64,000 nt of DNA from Stenotrophomonas terrae (GCF_001431465.1 NZ_LDJJ01000044.1:1-64000), one strand, 5' to 3'; shown: positions 29,848 through 39,566, numbered from the stretch's first letter. Notes: a model not told the origin generated them from the letters alone. Translations and numbers: made by a program.

Positions 29848-32800
29848 TTGGTCTCCAGCTGGATCCTGCTCCTGGTCTCACTGTGCTACGCCGCGCTGCT
29901 GTTCGGCGTGGCCTGGTGGGGTGACCGTCGCCCGCTGTATCCGGACCGCCCGTGGCTGCGGCCGGTGGTCTACAGCCTGGCGCTGGCGGTCTATTGCTCG
30001 TCCTGGACCTTCTACGGTGCGGTCGGCTCGGCAGTGCGCTATGGCATCGGCTACCTGCCTATTTATCTGGGCCCGCTGCTGCTGCTGATCTTCGGCTGGC
30101 GCATCATCGAGCGGCTGGCGCTGATTGCGCGCAGCGAGAACGTGGTCTCCATCGCCGACTTCATTTCCTCGCGCTTCGGCCGCTCGCGGCGGTTGGCCGC
30201 GTTGGTGGCCTTGATCGCGTTGATCGGCGTGGTGCCCTATCTGGCGCTGCAGTACAAGGCCGTCGCGATGAGCCTGCAGGTGCTCACCGGCGACGCCGCC
30301 GGCAAGGGCCCGCTGACCGATCCGGCGCTGTATGTGGCGCTGCTGATGGCCTTGTTCGCCATCCTGTTCGGCACCCGCCAGGTCGATGCCACCGAGCACC
30401 ATTACGGCATGATGCTCGCCATCGCGGTGGAGTCGCTGATCAAGCTGCTGGCGATGGTCGCCATCGGTGTATTCGCCTACGTCTGGCTCACCGACCGTGG
30501 TGATTCGGTGGTGCAGTCGGCACGTGCCTTGTTCGAAGGCATGCCGCCGGTGGGTTTTGTATCGCAGACATTGCTCAGTTTTCTTGCGCTGATCTGCCTG
30601 CCACGCCAATTCCACGTGGCGGTGGTCGAATGCGGCAATGCCGGCGATGTACGCCGTGCGCGCTGGATGTTCGGCGGCTACCTGGTGCTGATCTCGTTGA
30701 TGATCGTGCCCATCGCCAGCGCCGGTGCGGCGCTGTTCGGTACCGGTCTGGCCTCGGACGACACCCTGGTACTGGCCCTGCCGATGTCCGCGGGCAGCAC
30801 CACCCTGGCGCTGATTGCCTATGTGGGCGGTTTCTCCGCAGCCACCGGCATGGTCATCGTGTCATCGATCGCACTGGCGACGATGATCAGCAACGACCTG
30901 GTGATGCCGCTGCTGCTGCGCCGCAGTGGTGATCACCAAGAGGCCGCCAACGTCGCCTCGCGCGTGCTGTGGATACGGCGCATGGCGATCGTGCTGTTGG
31001 CGTTGGTGGCCTATGGCTATTACCGCGGCAGCAACGACGACACCATGCTGGCCGCCTATGGATTGATGGCCTTCGCGGCGGTGGCGCAATTCGCGCCGGG
31101 CCTGCTCGGTGGCCTGTATTGGCGCGGCGCCAGCCGGCGCGGTGTTGAAACCGGCATGTTGGTCGGCTTCCTGGTCTGGGCCTATACGCTGCTGTTGCCG
31201 GCGCTGAGCCACGGTGGTTGGTTGGATGCCAGCCTGCTGACGCAGGGCCCGTTCGGCATCGGTTGGTTGCGGCCGCAGCAGTTGTTCGGCCTCACCGGTT
31301 GGGACCCGCTGACCCATGGCACCTTCTGGTCGCTGCTGATCAACACCGTGACGATGCTGGTGGTATCGATGCGCTGGCGCCCCGATGTGGCCGAACGCCT
31401 GCGCGCAGCGCCGTTCCTGGATCCCTATGCCAAACGCCCAGTGGTGGCGGGTGACTGGCCGGCGCACGTCAAGGTGCGTGATCTGCTGGCCCTGGCCACG
31501 CGCGTCATTGGCGACAACCGAGCGCGGCGCTCGTTCGGCGAACAGGCGCAGTTGCTGGATCGCGAATTCCAGCCGGCCGCCGCCGCCGACCGCGTCTGGG
31601 TGCAGTTCACCGAGCGTTTGTTGGCCGCCTCCATCGGTGCCGCCTCCGCACGCCTGCTGCTGACCAGTCTGCTGCGCGGCTCGGGTATGGACCTGGGCGA
31701 AGTGGTGGCGGTGCTGGACGAGGCCGGGCAGGAACTGCGCTTCAACCGTGAGATTCTTTCAACCACGCTGGAGAACATCAGCGCCGGCGTCAGCGTGGTC
31801 GATCCGGAAATGCGGCTGACTGCATGGAACCGCCGTTATCAGCAGATGTTCGGTTATCCGGACGGCATGCTTTATGTGGGCCGCCCGGTTGCCGACCTGA
31901 TCCGCTACAACGCCGAACGCGGCGAACTCGGCTCGGGTGACACCGAGGTGCAGATCAATCGCCGTATCGGCTATATGCGCGCCGGTTCGCCACACGTGTT
32001 CGAGCGCACCGGTGCCGATGGCAAGGTGATCGAGCTGCGCGGCCAGGCATTGCCCGGCGGCGGCTATGTCACCAGCTACAACGACATCACCGATTTCAAG
32101 AACGCCGAGCAGGCACTGCTGGAAGCCAACGAGAACCTGGAGCAGCGCGTCGCCGAGCGTTCGCAGGCGGCTGAAGCGGCGCAGCAATCGAAGACGCGTT
32201 TTCTTGCTGCCATCAGCCACGACGTATTGCAGCCGCTGAACGCGGCACGTCTGTTTGCCTCGGCACTGCGCGACAGCCTGCACGAGACCGACGAGCAACG
32301 GCATCTGGCCGAGCGTGTCGATGCTTCCCTGCGTGCGGCCGAAGAGCTGCTCGATGGCTTGCTGGATGTGTCACGCCTGGATGCCGGCGGTTTGCGCCCG
32401 ACCATCACCGAGTTCGATGCCAGCGTACTGGTACGCGAACTGGCGGCGCAGTACACGCCGGTGGCGGCGGGCCGTGGCCTGCGCCTGCACGTGTTTGCGC
32501 GTCCCGCCTGGGTGCGCAGCGACCGCCGCCTGCTGCGGCGTGTGCTGCAGAACTTCATGGCCAATGCACTGCGATACACCCGCAGCGGCCGCATCGTGCT
32601 GGCGTTGCGTGTGCGCGGTGATGAGGTTGAACTGCAGGTCTGGGACACCGGCCCGGGCATTCCCGAGCACCATATGCAGCAGATCTTCAATGAGTTCCAC
32701 CGCTACCAGCAGCCTTTCGACTGGGGTGAGCAGGGCCTGGGCCTGGGTTTGTCGATCTGCCAGCGCATCTCGCGCCTGCTCGACCACGGTTTGAATGCGC

Positions 32801-33288
32801 GCAGCCAGCCCGGCCACGGCAGCATGTTCTCGATCAGCCTGCCGCGCGTGCCGACACCAACCGCGCCGTTGCCAACGCCGCGTCAGCAGACCGCCTTTGG
32901 CGGTGATGACTCACTGGCCGGCATGCGCGTGCTGTGCGTGGACAACGACCAGGAGATCCTCGACGGCATGCGGGCCCTGCTGGGCCGTTGGAAGGTGGAG
33001 GTGATCGCCGCCAGCACGGTGGACATGGCGCTGGAGAAATTGAGTGAGCAACCCGATGTGATGCTGGTTGATTACCACCTGCACGACCGCCTCGACGGTC
33101 TGGATACCTTGATCGCCCTGCGCGAAGCCGCGCAACGGCCCTTGCCGGGCGCACTGCTGACTGCCGATGGCCGCGATGAGCTCAAACGCATGGCCCGCGA
33201 GCGCGGCTACCGCGTACTGACCAAACCAGTGAAGCCGGCCTCACTACGCGCCTTCCTCACCGCCTTGAACGACCCACGCCGCCGCTAG
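29848..33288 (+). CDS. CrbS/MxtR-like hybrid histidine kinase with sodium:solute-symporter sensor domain
   Basis: The 1146-residue kinase has an N-terminal multi-pass region (about 1-510) of sodium:solute symporter type. A PAS region follows (about 640-750, ENISAGVSVVDPEMRLTAWN), then HisKA with phospho-His791 in AISHDVLQPLNAARL, a HATPase with N-box NFMANALRYT, and a C-terminal receiver with phospho-Asp1075 in VMLVDYHLHD. This architecture is that of CrbS (Vibrio) and MxtR (Pseudomonas), sensors that switch on acetate use with a LuxR-type partner. A matching regulator, acs and actP lie within 12 kb. The likely start is TTG 29848 with GGGA 7 nt upstream. CbrA is an alternative of similar layout, but the acs/actP context favours CrbS. 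Confidence 0.88.
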   Translation: MVSSWILLLVSLCYAALLFGVAWWGDRRPLYPDRPWLRPVVYSLALAVYCSSWTFYGAVGSAVRYGIGYLPIYLGPLLLLIFGWRIIERLALIARSENVVSIADFISSRFGRSRRLAALVALIALIGVVPYLALQYKAVAMSLQVLTGDAAGKGPLTDPALYVALLMALFAILFGTRQVDATEHHYGMMLAIAVESLIKLLAMVAIGVFAYVWLTDRGDSVVQSARALFEGMPPVGFVSQTLLSFLALICLPRQFHVAVVECGNAGDVRRARWMFGGYLVLISLMIVPIASAGAALFGTGLASDDTLVLALPMSAGSTTLALIAYVGGFSAATGMVIVSSIALATMISNDLVMPLLLRRSGDHQEAANVASRVLWIRRMAIVLLALVAYGYYRGSNDDTMLAAYGLMAFAAVAQFAPGLLGGLYWRGASRRGVETGMLVGFLVWAYTLLLPALSHGGWLDASLLTQGPFGIGWLRPQQLFGLTGWDPLTHGTFWSLLINTVTMLVVSMRWRPDVAERLRAAPFLDPYAKRPVVAGDWPAHVKVRDLLALATRVIGDNRARRSFGEQAQLLDREFQPAAAADRVWVQFTERLLAASIGAASARLLLTSLLRGSGMDLGEVVAVLDEAGQELRFNREILSTTLENISAGVSVVDPEMRLTAWNRRYQQMFGYPDGMLYVGRPVADLIRYNAERGELGSGDTEVQINRRIGYMRAGSPHVFERTGADGKVIELRGQALPGGGYVTSYNDITDFKNAEQALLEANENLEQRVAERSQAAEAAQQSKTRFLAAISHDVLQPLNAARLFASALRDSLHETDEQRHLAERVDASLRAAEELLDGLLDVSRLDAGGLRPTITEFDASVLVRELAAQYTPVAAGRGLRLHVFARPAWVRSDRRLLRRVLQNFMANALRYTRSGRIVLALRVRGDEVELQVWDTGPGIPEHHMQQIFNEFHRYQQPFDWGEQGLGLGLSICQRISRLLDHGLNARSQPGHGSMFSISLPRVPTPTAPLPTPRQQTAFGGDDSLAGMRVLCVDNDQEILDGMRALLGRWKVEVIAASTVDMALEKLSEQPDVMLVDYHLHDRLDGLDTLIALREAAQRPLPGALLTADGRDELKRMARERGYRVLTKPVKPASLRAFLTALNDPRRR

Positions 33289-33299
33289 CAGACGAAACG

Positions 33300-33473
33300 G
33301 TAGTGCCGAGCCATGCTCGGCAGGGGTTTTACCGGCAAAAGGCTACCCCTCCCCAACCCGTCCGGCCCGAAGGCACAGCCTTCGGTCGTTCATCAGGCCG
33401 CGCGCCAGTGGCGCGCAAGCAGGCCTTCTTCACCCCCTTCGCTACGCGAAAGGGAGGGAGCAATAGCGGTAGT
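33300..33473. repeat. SMAG element followed by copy 1 of a dispersed ~125-bp repeat
   Basis: A SMAG head at 33300 precedes a block (about 33346-33466) running from CTCCCCAACCC through CGGTCGTTCATCAGGCCGCG and GTGGCGCGCAAGCAGGCC to GGGAGGGAGCAA. A near-identical block occurs at about 47213-47335. Confidence 0.85.
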
Positions 33474-33890
33474 GCCGAGCCATGCTCGGCAGAGGCTCTA
33501 CCGGTAGTGCACCAGCGCAGCATGGCTGCGCTTTGCCAAAGCGACCCTCACCCCAACCCCTCTCCCGCAGGAGAGGGACTCAAACGGTAGTGCCGAGCCA
33601 TGCTCGGCAGAGGCCTTACCGGTAGTACCACAGCGCAGCATCGCCGCGCTTCGCCAAAGCAACCCTCACCCCAACCCCTCTCCCGCAGGAGAGGGGCTAA
33701 AACCGTAGTGCCGAGCCATGCTCGGCAGGGCTCTACCGGCAATGCCCCAGCGCAGCATGGCTGCGCTTTGCCAAAGCAACCCTCACCCCAACCCCTCTCC
33801 CGCAGGAGAGGGACTCAAACCGTAGTGCCGAGCCATGCTCGGCAGGGCTCTACCGGCAATGCCCCAGCGCAGCATGGCTGCGCTCTACAG
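33469..33890. repeat. Tandem ~118-bp SMAG-containing repeat, about 3.5 copies
   Basis: SMAG heads begin at 33469, 33587, 33705 and 33822, with spacings of 118, 118 and 117 bp. Each unit holds a SMAG half-element, a CAGCGCAGCATGGCTGCGCT segment and AACCCCTCTCCCGCAGGAGA. The array separates the hybrid kinase gene from mntP, whose 3' ends face each other. Confidence 0.9.
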
Positions 33891-33905
33891 GTACCGGTTC
33901 GCCGC

Positions 33906-34514
33906 TTACGCCGCTCCCACAACCTCGGCTGCTGCATGCAGGTGTTCGTACAGGATCGCGCAGCCGATGACGATCAGGATCACGCCGCCGATGATCTCCG
34001 CGCGCTTGCCGACCAGTGCGCCCAGGGCGCGGCCGAGCATGATGCCGATGGTCACCATGGTCATCGTGCACAGGCCGATCACCAGGGCGACCACGCCGAT
34101 ATGCACATCCAGGAAAGCCAGGCCCACGCCGATGGCCATCGCATCGATGCTGGTGGCAAAGCCGGTGGCGGCCAACGTCCAGAAACTCTTGTGCTGCTCG
34201 CCGGCTTCGTCGGTGGCGCTGTCAGCCTCGGTCTCGTCGTCGGGTTTCAGGCCGGCAATGATCATGTGCGCGCCGAGTACACCCAGCAGGCCGAAGGCGA
34301 TCCAATGATCGAATGCCTGCACGTACTGCGACGCGGCGCGGCCCAGCAGCCAGCCGATGATGGGGGTGATGGCCTCGATGACGCCGAAGATCAAACCCGC
34401 GCGCAGCGCATCGAGCAGGCGTGGTTTGCGCATGGCTGCGCCCTTGCCGACTGCCGCCGCGAAGGCGTCGGTGGACATGGCGAAGCCGATCAGAACAATG
34501 GAGAGTGGTGACAT
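33906..34514 (-). CDS. mntP: Manganese efflux pump MntP
   Basis: The 202-residue inner-membrane protein exports Mn2+. It is an inverted repeat of two three-helix halves, each carrying the conserved acidic signature: [15 protein letters not shown] in the first half and [17 protein letters not shown] in the second. About six transmembrane helices are visible, with a charged loop ([20 protein letters not shown]) between halves. The start at 34514 ([18 protein letters not shown]) fits the family; the frame upstream is riboswitch leader, not protein. A manganese riboswitch and promoter precede it, so expression should rise with Mn2+. Confidence 0.95.
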   Translation of the reverse strand: MSPLSIVLIGFAMSTDAFAAAVGKGAAMRKPRLLDALRAGLIFGVIEAITPIIGWLLGRAASQYVQAFDHWIAFGLLGVLGAHMIIAGLKPDDETEADSATDEAGEQHKSFWTLAATGFATSIDAMAIGVGLAFLDVHIGVVALVIGLCTMTMVTIGIMLGRALGALVGKRAEIIGGVILIVIGCAILYEHLHAAAEVVGAA

Positions 34515-34577
34515 CAGGATTACCGGGTCGGGCGGACACAAACGGCACACGCCGCGCCCAACCGTAGTTGCGCACGC

Positions 34578-34690
34578 ATGCCGCTGGTCTCGCCAACCGG
34601 GTCTGGCTGCCCACACCACGGCGCACTGGCCGAGTATGTTGATGTGGGCGCTTCCATTGCTGGAAGCAGGCTACTCCCCAAGGGAGCGCG
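34578..34690 (-). promoter_or_regulatory. yybP-ykoY manganese riboswitch in the mntP leader
   Basis: On the minus strand the leader contains the hallmark TTGGGGAGTAGCC (around 34681-34669), then TCAACATACTCGG, and the second conserved core GGCGAGACC (around 34594-34586). CGCT at 34687-34684 can pair with AGCG at 34585-34582 to close P1. The order and location ahead of mntP match the yybP-ykoY family. The exact 3' limit and the expression platform, which overlaps GCGCAACTACGGTTGGGCGC, were not resolved. Confidence 0.88.
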
Positions 34691-34691
34691 G

Positions 34692-34720
34692 ATTGTAGCA
34701 GCAAGCTGCGGCGGTGGCAG
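34692..34720 (-). promoter_or_regulatory. Candidate sigma-70 promoter of mntP
   Basis: On the minus strand CTGCCA (34720-34715) is separated by 17 nt from TACAAT (34697-34692). Transcription would begin near 34685, right at the 5' edge of the riboswitch, which makes this placement credible. Confidence 0.65.
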
Positions 34721-34730
34721 ACCGCCCGGG

Positions 34731-35069
34731 TTGTAGGAGCGGCGTAAACCGCGAAACCGTTGGATTCTGGCTGCCGGGCACAACGCCATTCAGAAATCTG
34801 ACTGTTTGAGGATTGCGTGGAGAGGCCTCAAGCACGCTATCTGAAGGATCATTTGCTTCGCGGCTTACGCCGCTCCTACAAAGGCCCGTGTTTCATGCAG
34901 CGCTGTCTGGCTGTTTGTGGGAGCGGTGTAAGCCGCGAAGCTGATGGATTCTGGTTGCCGGACACAGCGCCATTCGTGAATCTGGCTGTTTGATGATTGC
35001 CTGGAGAGGCCGCCCGCCCGCTAGCTGCAGGTTCAGTGGCTTCGCGGCTTACGCCGCTCCCACAAAGGC
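34731..35069. repeat. Tandem ~184-bp duplication of an inverted GGAGCGGCGTAAGCCGCGAAG cassette
   Basis: Copies start at 34731 (TTGTAGGAGCGGCG) and 34915 (TTGTGGGAGCGGTG). Each has the forward element, about 100 bp containing TGGATTCTGG and CTGGAGAGGCC-like words, and then the inverse element TTCGCGGCTTACGCCGCTCC. The rest of this 574-bp gap between mntP and the LuxR-type regulator is the mntP leader. Confidence 0.87.
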
Positions 35070-35088
35070 TGATTACCTGCGTGACCGC

Positions 35089-35754
35089 TCAGTCTTCTTC
35101 CGGCGGCAGCACGATGGCATCGTCGTCGATGGCCAGCTTGCCGGCCATCAGCACCGCCTGGGTGCGGTTGGTGACGCCGAGCTTGCGCAGGATGGCGGTG
35201 ACGTGGGCCTTGATGGTGGCCTCGGAGACGCCCAGGTCATAGGCGATCTGCTTGTTCAGGCGGCCCACGCCCAGCATCTGCAGCACGCGGAACTGCTGCG
35301 GGGTCAACTCGCGCAGGCGTTGGCCGACTTCACGTTCTTCATTCGGCGTGGGCGGCACGTTGTGCGCCTCGGCCGGCGCCCAGCGCTCGCCATCGAGGAT
35401 GGTGCCCAGCGCATGGCCGATGGTGTCCGAATCGGCGGACTTGGGAATGAAACCAAAAGCGCCATGGTCCAGTGCGCGCCGCATAACCGTGGCTTCCTCG
35501 CGTGCGGACACCACCACGATCGGCAATTGCGGATGCAGCGAACGCAGGTGCACCAAGGCGTTGAAGCCTTGCGCGCCCGGCATGTTCAGGTCCATCAATA
35601 CCAGGTCGGCATCGGGGTGCTGCTCGGCCAGTGCGTACAGCGCTTCGACACTGTCGGCCTCCATCAGCTGCACGCCCGGTATGACGCGTTGCACCGCGCC
35701 CTTCAGGGCTTCGCGGAACAGCGGGTGGTCATCGGCAATGAGCAGGGTCGGCAT
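35089..35754 (-). CDS. CrbR/ErdR-like LuxR-family response regulator
   Basis: The 221-residue NarL/FixJ-type regulator has an N-terminal receiver with acidic pair (LLIADDHPLFREAL) and phospho-Asp55 in VLMDLNMPG. The C-terminal LuxR helix-turn-helix contains LTPQQFRVLQML and the recognition helix region VSEATIKAHVTAILRKL. The start at 35754 (MPTLLIADDHP) gives the standard length; upstream residues are not conserved-looking. It is the probable partner of the SSS-type hybrid kinase and, by analogy with CrbR and ErdR, should activate acs and possibly actP. It is encoded just downstream of acs on the same strand. Pairing is inferred from architecture and location. Confidence 0.85.
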   Translation of the reverse strand: MPTLLIADDHPLFREALKGAVQRVIPGVQLMEADSVEALYALAEQHPDADLVLMDLNMPGAQGFNALVHLRSLHPQLPIVVVSAREEATVMRRALDHGAFGFIPKSADSDTIGHALGTILDGERWAPAEAHNVPPTPNEEREVGQRLRELTPQQFRVLQMLGVGRLNKQIAYDLGVSEATIKAHVTAILRKLGVTNRTQAVLMAGKLAIDDDAIVLPPEED

Positions 35755-35843
35755 AGGTGCAGGAACTAGTGGGTAGGAAAGTTGGAACCAGATGAAGCGG
35801 TGGCGCTGCAAACAGTCAGAGCCGAGAGCCTACTCCCCAGCGG

Positions 35844-35891
35844 AACCAGGAGCGAGCGGGGCTGTGTTCCGGCCCGCACTCGTTCCTGGTT
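35844..35891 (-). terminator. Long imperfect hairpin between acs and the LuxR-type regulator
   Basis: AACCAGGAGCGAGCGGG (35844-35860) pairs with the opposite arm CCCGCACTCGTTCCTGGTT (35873-35891) with one bulge. It lies 21 bp after the acs stop. There is no T-tract on the minus strand, so termination would be weak or Rho-assisted. Confidence 0.5.
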
Positions 35892-35912
35892 TCTGTTCAC
35901 TGGTTGCTGGCC

Positions 35913-37856
35913 TTATCTGACCTTGCGCTCTTCCACCAGCGAGGCGACCACCGACGGATCGGCCAGCGTGGAGGTATCGCCGAGCTGGTCGGGTGCGTTC
36001 TCGGCGATCTTGCGCAGGATGCGGCGCATGATCTTGCCCGAGCGGGTCTTGGGCAGGCCCGGCGCCCACTGCAGGTGATCAGGCGCGGCGATCGGGCCGA
36101 TTTCCTTGCGCACCCATGCCACCAGTTCCTTGAGCAGCTCATCGGTCTGCGCTTCGCCGGCAATCAGGGTGACATAGGCATAGATGCCCTGGCCCTTGAT
36201 CTCGTGCGGGAAGCCGACCACAGCCGCTTCGGCCACCTTCGGGTGCGACACCAGCGCGCTTTCCACTTCGGCCGTGCCGATGCGGTGACCGGAGACGTTC
36301 ATCACGTCATCGACGCGGCCGGTGATCCAGTAATAGCCGTCTTCATCGCGACGGCAACCGTCGCCGGTGAAGTAGCTGCCTGGGTAGGTGCGGAAATAGG
36401 TGTCGATGAAACGCTGGTGGTCACCGTAGACGGTGCGCATCTGGCCCGGCCACGAATCGCGGATGATCAGGTTGCCCTCGGTGGCGCCTTCCAGCGGCTC
36501 GCCATCGGCGCTGACCAGCGCCGGCTGCACGCCGAAGAAGGGCAGGGTTGCCGAGCCCGGCTTCAGGTCGGTTGCACCCGGTAGCGGCGAAATCAGGATG
36601 CCGCCGGTTTCGGTCTGCCACCAGGTGTCGACGATCGGGCAGCGGGCATCGCCGACCACGTCGTAATACCAGCGCCAGGCTTCCGGATTGATCGGCTCAC
36701 CGACGCTGCCGAGCAGGCGCAGGCTCTTGCGCGAAGTGCGCTTCACCGGCTCCTCGCCATCGCGCATCAGCGCACGGATGGCGGTGGGCGCGGTGTAGAA
36801 GATGGTGACCTGGTGCTTGTCGATCACTTCCCAGAAACGCGAAGTGTTCGGGTAGTTGGGCACGCCTTCGAACATCACCGAGGTGGCGCCGTTGGCCAGC
36901 GGCCCATAGACGATGTAGCTGTGGCCGGTGACCCAGCCGACGTCGGCGGTGCACCAGTAGATGTCGTCCTCGCGCAGGTCGAACACCGCTTCATGGGTGT
37001 AGGCCGCATACAGCAGGTAACCACCGCTGGTATGCAGCACGCCCTTGGGCTTGCCGGTGGAGCCGGAGGTGTAGAGGATGAACAGCGGATCCTCGGCGTT
37101 CATGCGCTCCGGTTCGCACTCGGTCGGCTGGGTGTCCACCACATCGTGGAACCAGCGGTCACGCGGTGCCTGCATGTCCACCGCGCCGCCGGTGTGGCGC
37201 ACCACCAGCACGGTTTCAACGGTGTTGGTGCCGGGCAGCTTGAGTGCGGCATCGACATTGGCTTTCAGCGGCACTTTCTTGCCGCCGCGCAGGCCTTCGT
37301 CGGCGGTGATGATCAGCTTGCTGGCGCAGTCACCGACGCGGTCGGCGATGGAGTTGGCGGCAAAGCCACCAAACACCACCGAATGGATGGCGCCGACGCG
37401 GGCACAGGCCAGCATCGCCACCGCCGCATCGACGATCATCGGCAGGTAGATGGTGACGCGGTCGCCCTTCTTGATGCCAAGATTGCGCAGGGCATTGCCC
37501 AGCCGGCAGACGCGCTCGTACAGCTCGCGGTAGCTGACTTTCTGCGCCGGGCTGTCCGGGCCATCGGGCTCGAACAGGATGGCGGTCTTGTCACCGCGCG
37601 TGGCCAGCTGCCGGTCCAGGCAGTTGATGCTGACATTGAGCTCGCCGTCTTCGAACCACTTGATGCGGAAATCGTCGAGCTTGTAGCTGACGTTCTTGAT
37701 CCTGGTCGGCTTCTTGAACCAGTCCAGCCGCTCGGCCGCCTTGGCCCAGAACACATCCGGGTTTTCGACCGATTCGCGGTACAGCTGCTGGTACGTGTTC
37801 TTGTCGATCCGTGCCTTCTCGGCGAACGCGGAATCAACGGGATATACATCAGTCAT
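35913..37856 (-). CDS. acs: Acetyl-CoA synthetase (AMP-forming)
   Basis: The 647-residue cytoplasmic enzyme converts acetate, ATP and CoA to acetyl-CoA, AMP and PPi. The adenylate-forming P-loop [11 protein letters not shown], the [16 protein letters not shown] block and the TWWQTETGG block are present. The C-terminal [11 protein letters not shown] holds the regulatory Lys608, which is acetylated in homologues. Start ATG 37856 is supported by GTGAGGG upstream. The frame continues upstream to 37958 without conserved sequence. The gene diverges from a DcaP-like porin and lies beside its likely two-component regulator and near actP. Confidence 0.97.
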   Translation of the reverse strand: MTDVYPVDSAFAEKARIDKNTYQQLYRESVENPDVFWAKAAERLDWFKKPTRIKNVSYKLDDFRIKWFEDGELNVSINCLDRQLATRGDKTAILFEPDGPDSPAQKVSYRELYERVCRLGNALRNLGIKKGDRVTIYLPMIVDAAVAMLACARVGAIHSVVFGGFAANSIADRVGDCASKLIITADEGLRGGKKVPLKANVDAALKLPGTNTVETVLVVRHTGGAVDMQAPRDRWFHDVVDTQPTECEPERMNAEDPLFILYTSGSTGKPKGVLHTSGGYLLYAAYTHEAVFDLREDDIYWCTADVGWVTGHSYIVYGPLANGATSVMFEGVPNYPNTSRFWEVIDKHQVTIFYTAPTAIRALMRDGEEPVKRTSRKSLRLLGSVGEPINPEAWRWYYDVVGDARCPIVDTWWQTETGGILISPLPGATDLKPGSATLPFFGVQPALVSADGEPLEGATEGNLIIRDSWPGQMRTVYGDHQRFIDTYFRTYPGSYFTGDGCRRDEDGYYWITGRVDDVMNVSGHRIGTAEVESALVSHPKVAEAAVVGFPHEIKGQGIYAYVTLIAGEAQTDELLKELVAWVRKEIGPIAAPDHLQWAPGLPKTRSGKIMRRILRKIAENAPDQLGDTSTLADPSVVASLVEERKVR

Positions 37857-37893
37857 GGCAACCCTCACCTTTGCACTTGTAACCAATGAATGA

Positions 37894-37913
37894 GCCCTGT
37901 CGTGGGACAGGGC
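37894..37913. promoter_or_regulatory. Perfect inverted repeat in the acs/porin divergent region
   Basis: GCCCTGTC-GTGG-GACAGGGC lies about 38 bp upstream of the acs start in the 239-bp divergent gap. It could be an operator or a leader hairpin of acs. No clear sigma-70 or -24/-12 promoter was found nearby. Confidence 0.4.
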
Positions 37914-38095
37914 CGGGACACCCCAAGTGTGCCGCATCCACCCCACCTCGCGCTGCATCTTCTGTTAGACGATGGTCGAACAGACGCCCGCTTACGACTA
38001 ATGGCGAATAGCCGCCCGCTGCCATCGCCGCGCACGCTGGCTGCGACCGTGCAACCGGTGCGGCCCGTTCGCCAGCCTGGAGAGAGGCAGTCCCA

Positions 38096-39529
38096 ATGAA
38101 TCGAAACATCTTGAAAACGGCCCGCCGGCCGCTCGCCGCTGCGCTGTTTGTCGCGCTGGTTGCGCCAGGCATGGCGTTTGCTGAAACCACCAAGGAAAAG
38201 GCACTGGAAGCGCGTGTAGCCGATCTTGAGCGGCAGGTGCAGCTGTTGCTGTCCACCCAGCAGCAACAGCAGGGCGCCATTGCCCAGACCCAGAGTGAAG
38301 TGGTGCAGGTGCGCAGCGCCCAGGCCGAGCGCGTCGCGGCGCCGGCGGTGCCGGCCGGCAAGCAGCCGATCCAGATCACCACCATCACCCCGGGCGCAGC
38401 GCCGGGCACCACCTTCAAGGTGGGCGGCTTCATCAAGGCTGATTTCCTGGCCACCCGTACCGGTGACGGCCAGCTGGCCGACGATGCCACCGGCCGTTCC
38501 CTGTACCTGCCGGGGCAAACCCCGGTGCACGGTGCCGGTGGTTCGGGCAAGGCGTCGGACGTGGATTACAACGCGCACGCCAAGTTCTCGCGCTTCAACC
38601 TGGGCGTGGACAACGTAGCTGAAAACGGCGACAAGGCCGGTGCGTTCGTGGAGATGGATTTCTTTGGCAACTCGCTGGGCAACCAGACTGCCACCAATAC
38701 CTATGGCGTCACCCTGCGCCACGCCTACATGTACTGGAACAAGTGGCTGGCCGGCCAGACCTGGTCCAACTTCATGGATGCGGCCTCCATTCCGGAAGCC
38801 GCTGACTTTGTCGGCCCCACCGATGGCGTGGTGTTCGTGCGCCAGGCGCAGATCCGTTACACCAATGGCGGCCTCAGCGTAGCCCTGGAAAACCCGGAAA
38901 CCACCACGCTCACCGGCGCCTACAACCCGGTGACCGGCAAGTGGAATGTACCGGCCGTGGCCAACTCCGATCGTGGCTCGGTGCCCGACCTGACCGTGCG
39001 TTACGGCTGGAAGGGTGACTGGGGCACCTTCGGCGTGGCCGGCCTCGTCCGCCAGCTCAAGCTCGACAACCAGGCGACTGGCGCCGATGCCAGCAAGGTG
39101 GGCGGTGGTGTCACCGTCGGCGGCAAGTGGCTGATGGGCGATGCCGATACCCTGCATTACCAGCTGACCGGCGGCGAAGGTATTTCCCGCTACATCGGCC
39201 TGGGCATCACCGCCGACGGCGGCTATGACGCCCTGCGCGACGAGATCGACCCGACCGGCGTGATTGCCGGCTACGTGGGTTGGCGCCATGCCTTCACCCC
39301 GAAGCTGCGCACCAACCTGATCTACGCACGCAGCGACTACGACAACGATGCCTCGATCACCGGCGACCTGGTGACCAAGAGCGTGCAGTCGATCCGCGGC
39401 AACATCTTCTACACGCCGATGCCCAAGGTCGATGTCGGTGCCGAGCTGATGTACGGCGTACGTGAGATCGAGAACGGCAAGAAGGGCGATATCAGCCGCG
39501 TGCAGTTCACCACCAAGTACAGCTTCTGA
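38096..39529 (+). CDS. DcaP-like trimeric outer-membrane porin
   Basis: The 477-residue protein has a signal peptide (cleavage near AFA-ETT). An N-terminal coiled-coil segment (about 25-65, ALEARVADLERQVQLL plus a Gln run) precedes a beta-barrel beginning near FKVGGFIKADFLATRTG and ending VQFTTKYSF with a C-terminal Phe. This layout is that of DcaP-family porins, which pass dicarboxylates and other small anions. Start ATG 38096 has GAGAGG upstream. It sits between acs and the DUF485-actP pair, so it may admit acetate or related short carboxylates; that role is inferred from context. Confidence 0.87.
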   Translation: MNRNILKTARRPLAAALFVALVAPGMAFAETTKEKALEARVADLERQVQLLLSTQQQQQGAIAQTQSEVVQVRSAQAERVAAPAVPAGKQPIQITTITPGAAPGTTFKVGGFIKADFLATRTGDGQLADDATGRSLYLPGQTPVHGAGGSGKASDVDYNAHAKFSRFNLGVDNVAENGDKAGAFVEMDFFGNSLGNQTATNTYGVTLRHAYMYWNKWLAGQTWSNFMDAASIPEAADFVGPTDGVVFVRQAQIRYTNGGLSVALENPETTTLTGAYNPVTGKWNVPAVANSDRGSVPDLTVRYGWKGDWGTFGVAGLVRQLKLDNQATGADASKVGGGVTVGGKWLMGDADTLHYQLTGGEGISRYIGLGITADGGYDALRDEIDPTGVIAGYVGWRHAFTPKLRTNLIYARSDYDNDASITGDLVTKSVQSIRGNIFYTPMPKVDVGAELMYGVREIENGKKGDISRVQFTTKYSF

Positions 39530-39535
39530 GCCATC

Positions 39536-39566
39536 CGTTGCCGGCGGTACAGTGCCGCCGGCAACG
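39536..39566 (+). terminator. Hairpin after the porin gene
   Basis: CGTTGCCGGCGG pairs perfectly with CCGCCGGCAACG around a 7-nt loop, 6 bp after the porin stop. There is no T-tract, so it may attenuate rather than fully terminate before the DUF485-actP genes. Confidence 0.6.

Noticed and set aside
29100-29924. A plus-strand ORF spanning the end of the ompA-like gene and the repeats
   Set aside because: It overlaps a confident gene in another frame and crosses a strong terminator and duplicated repeats.
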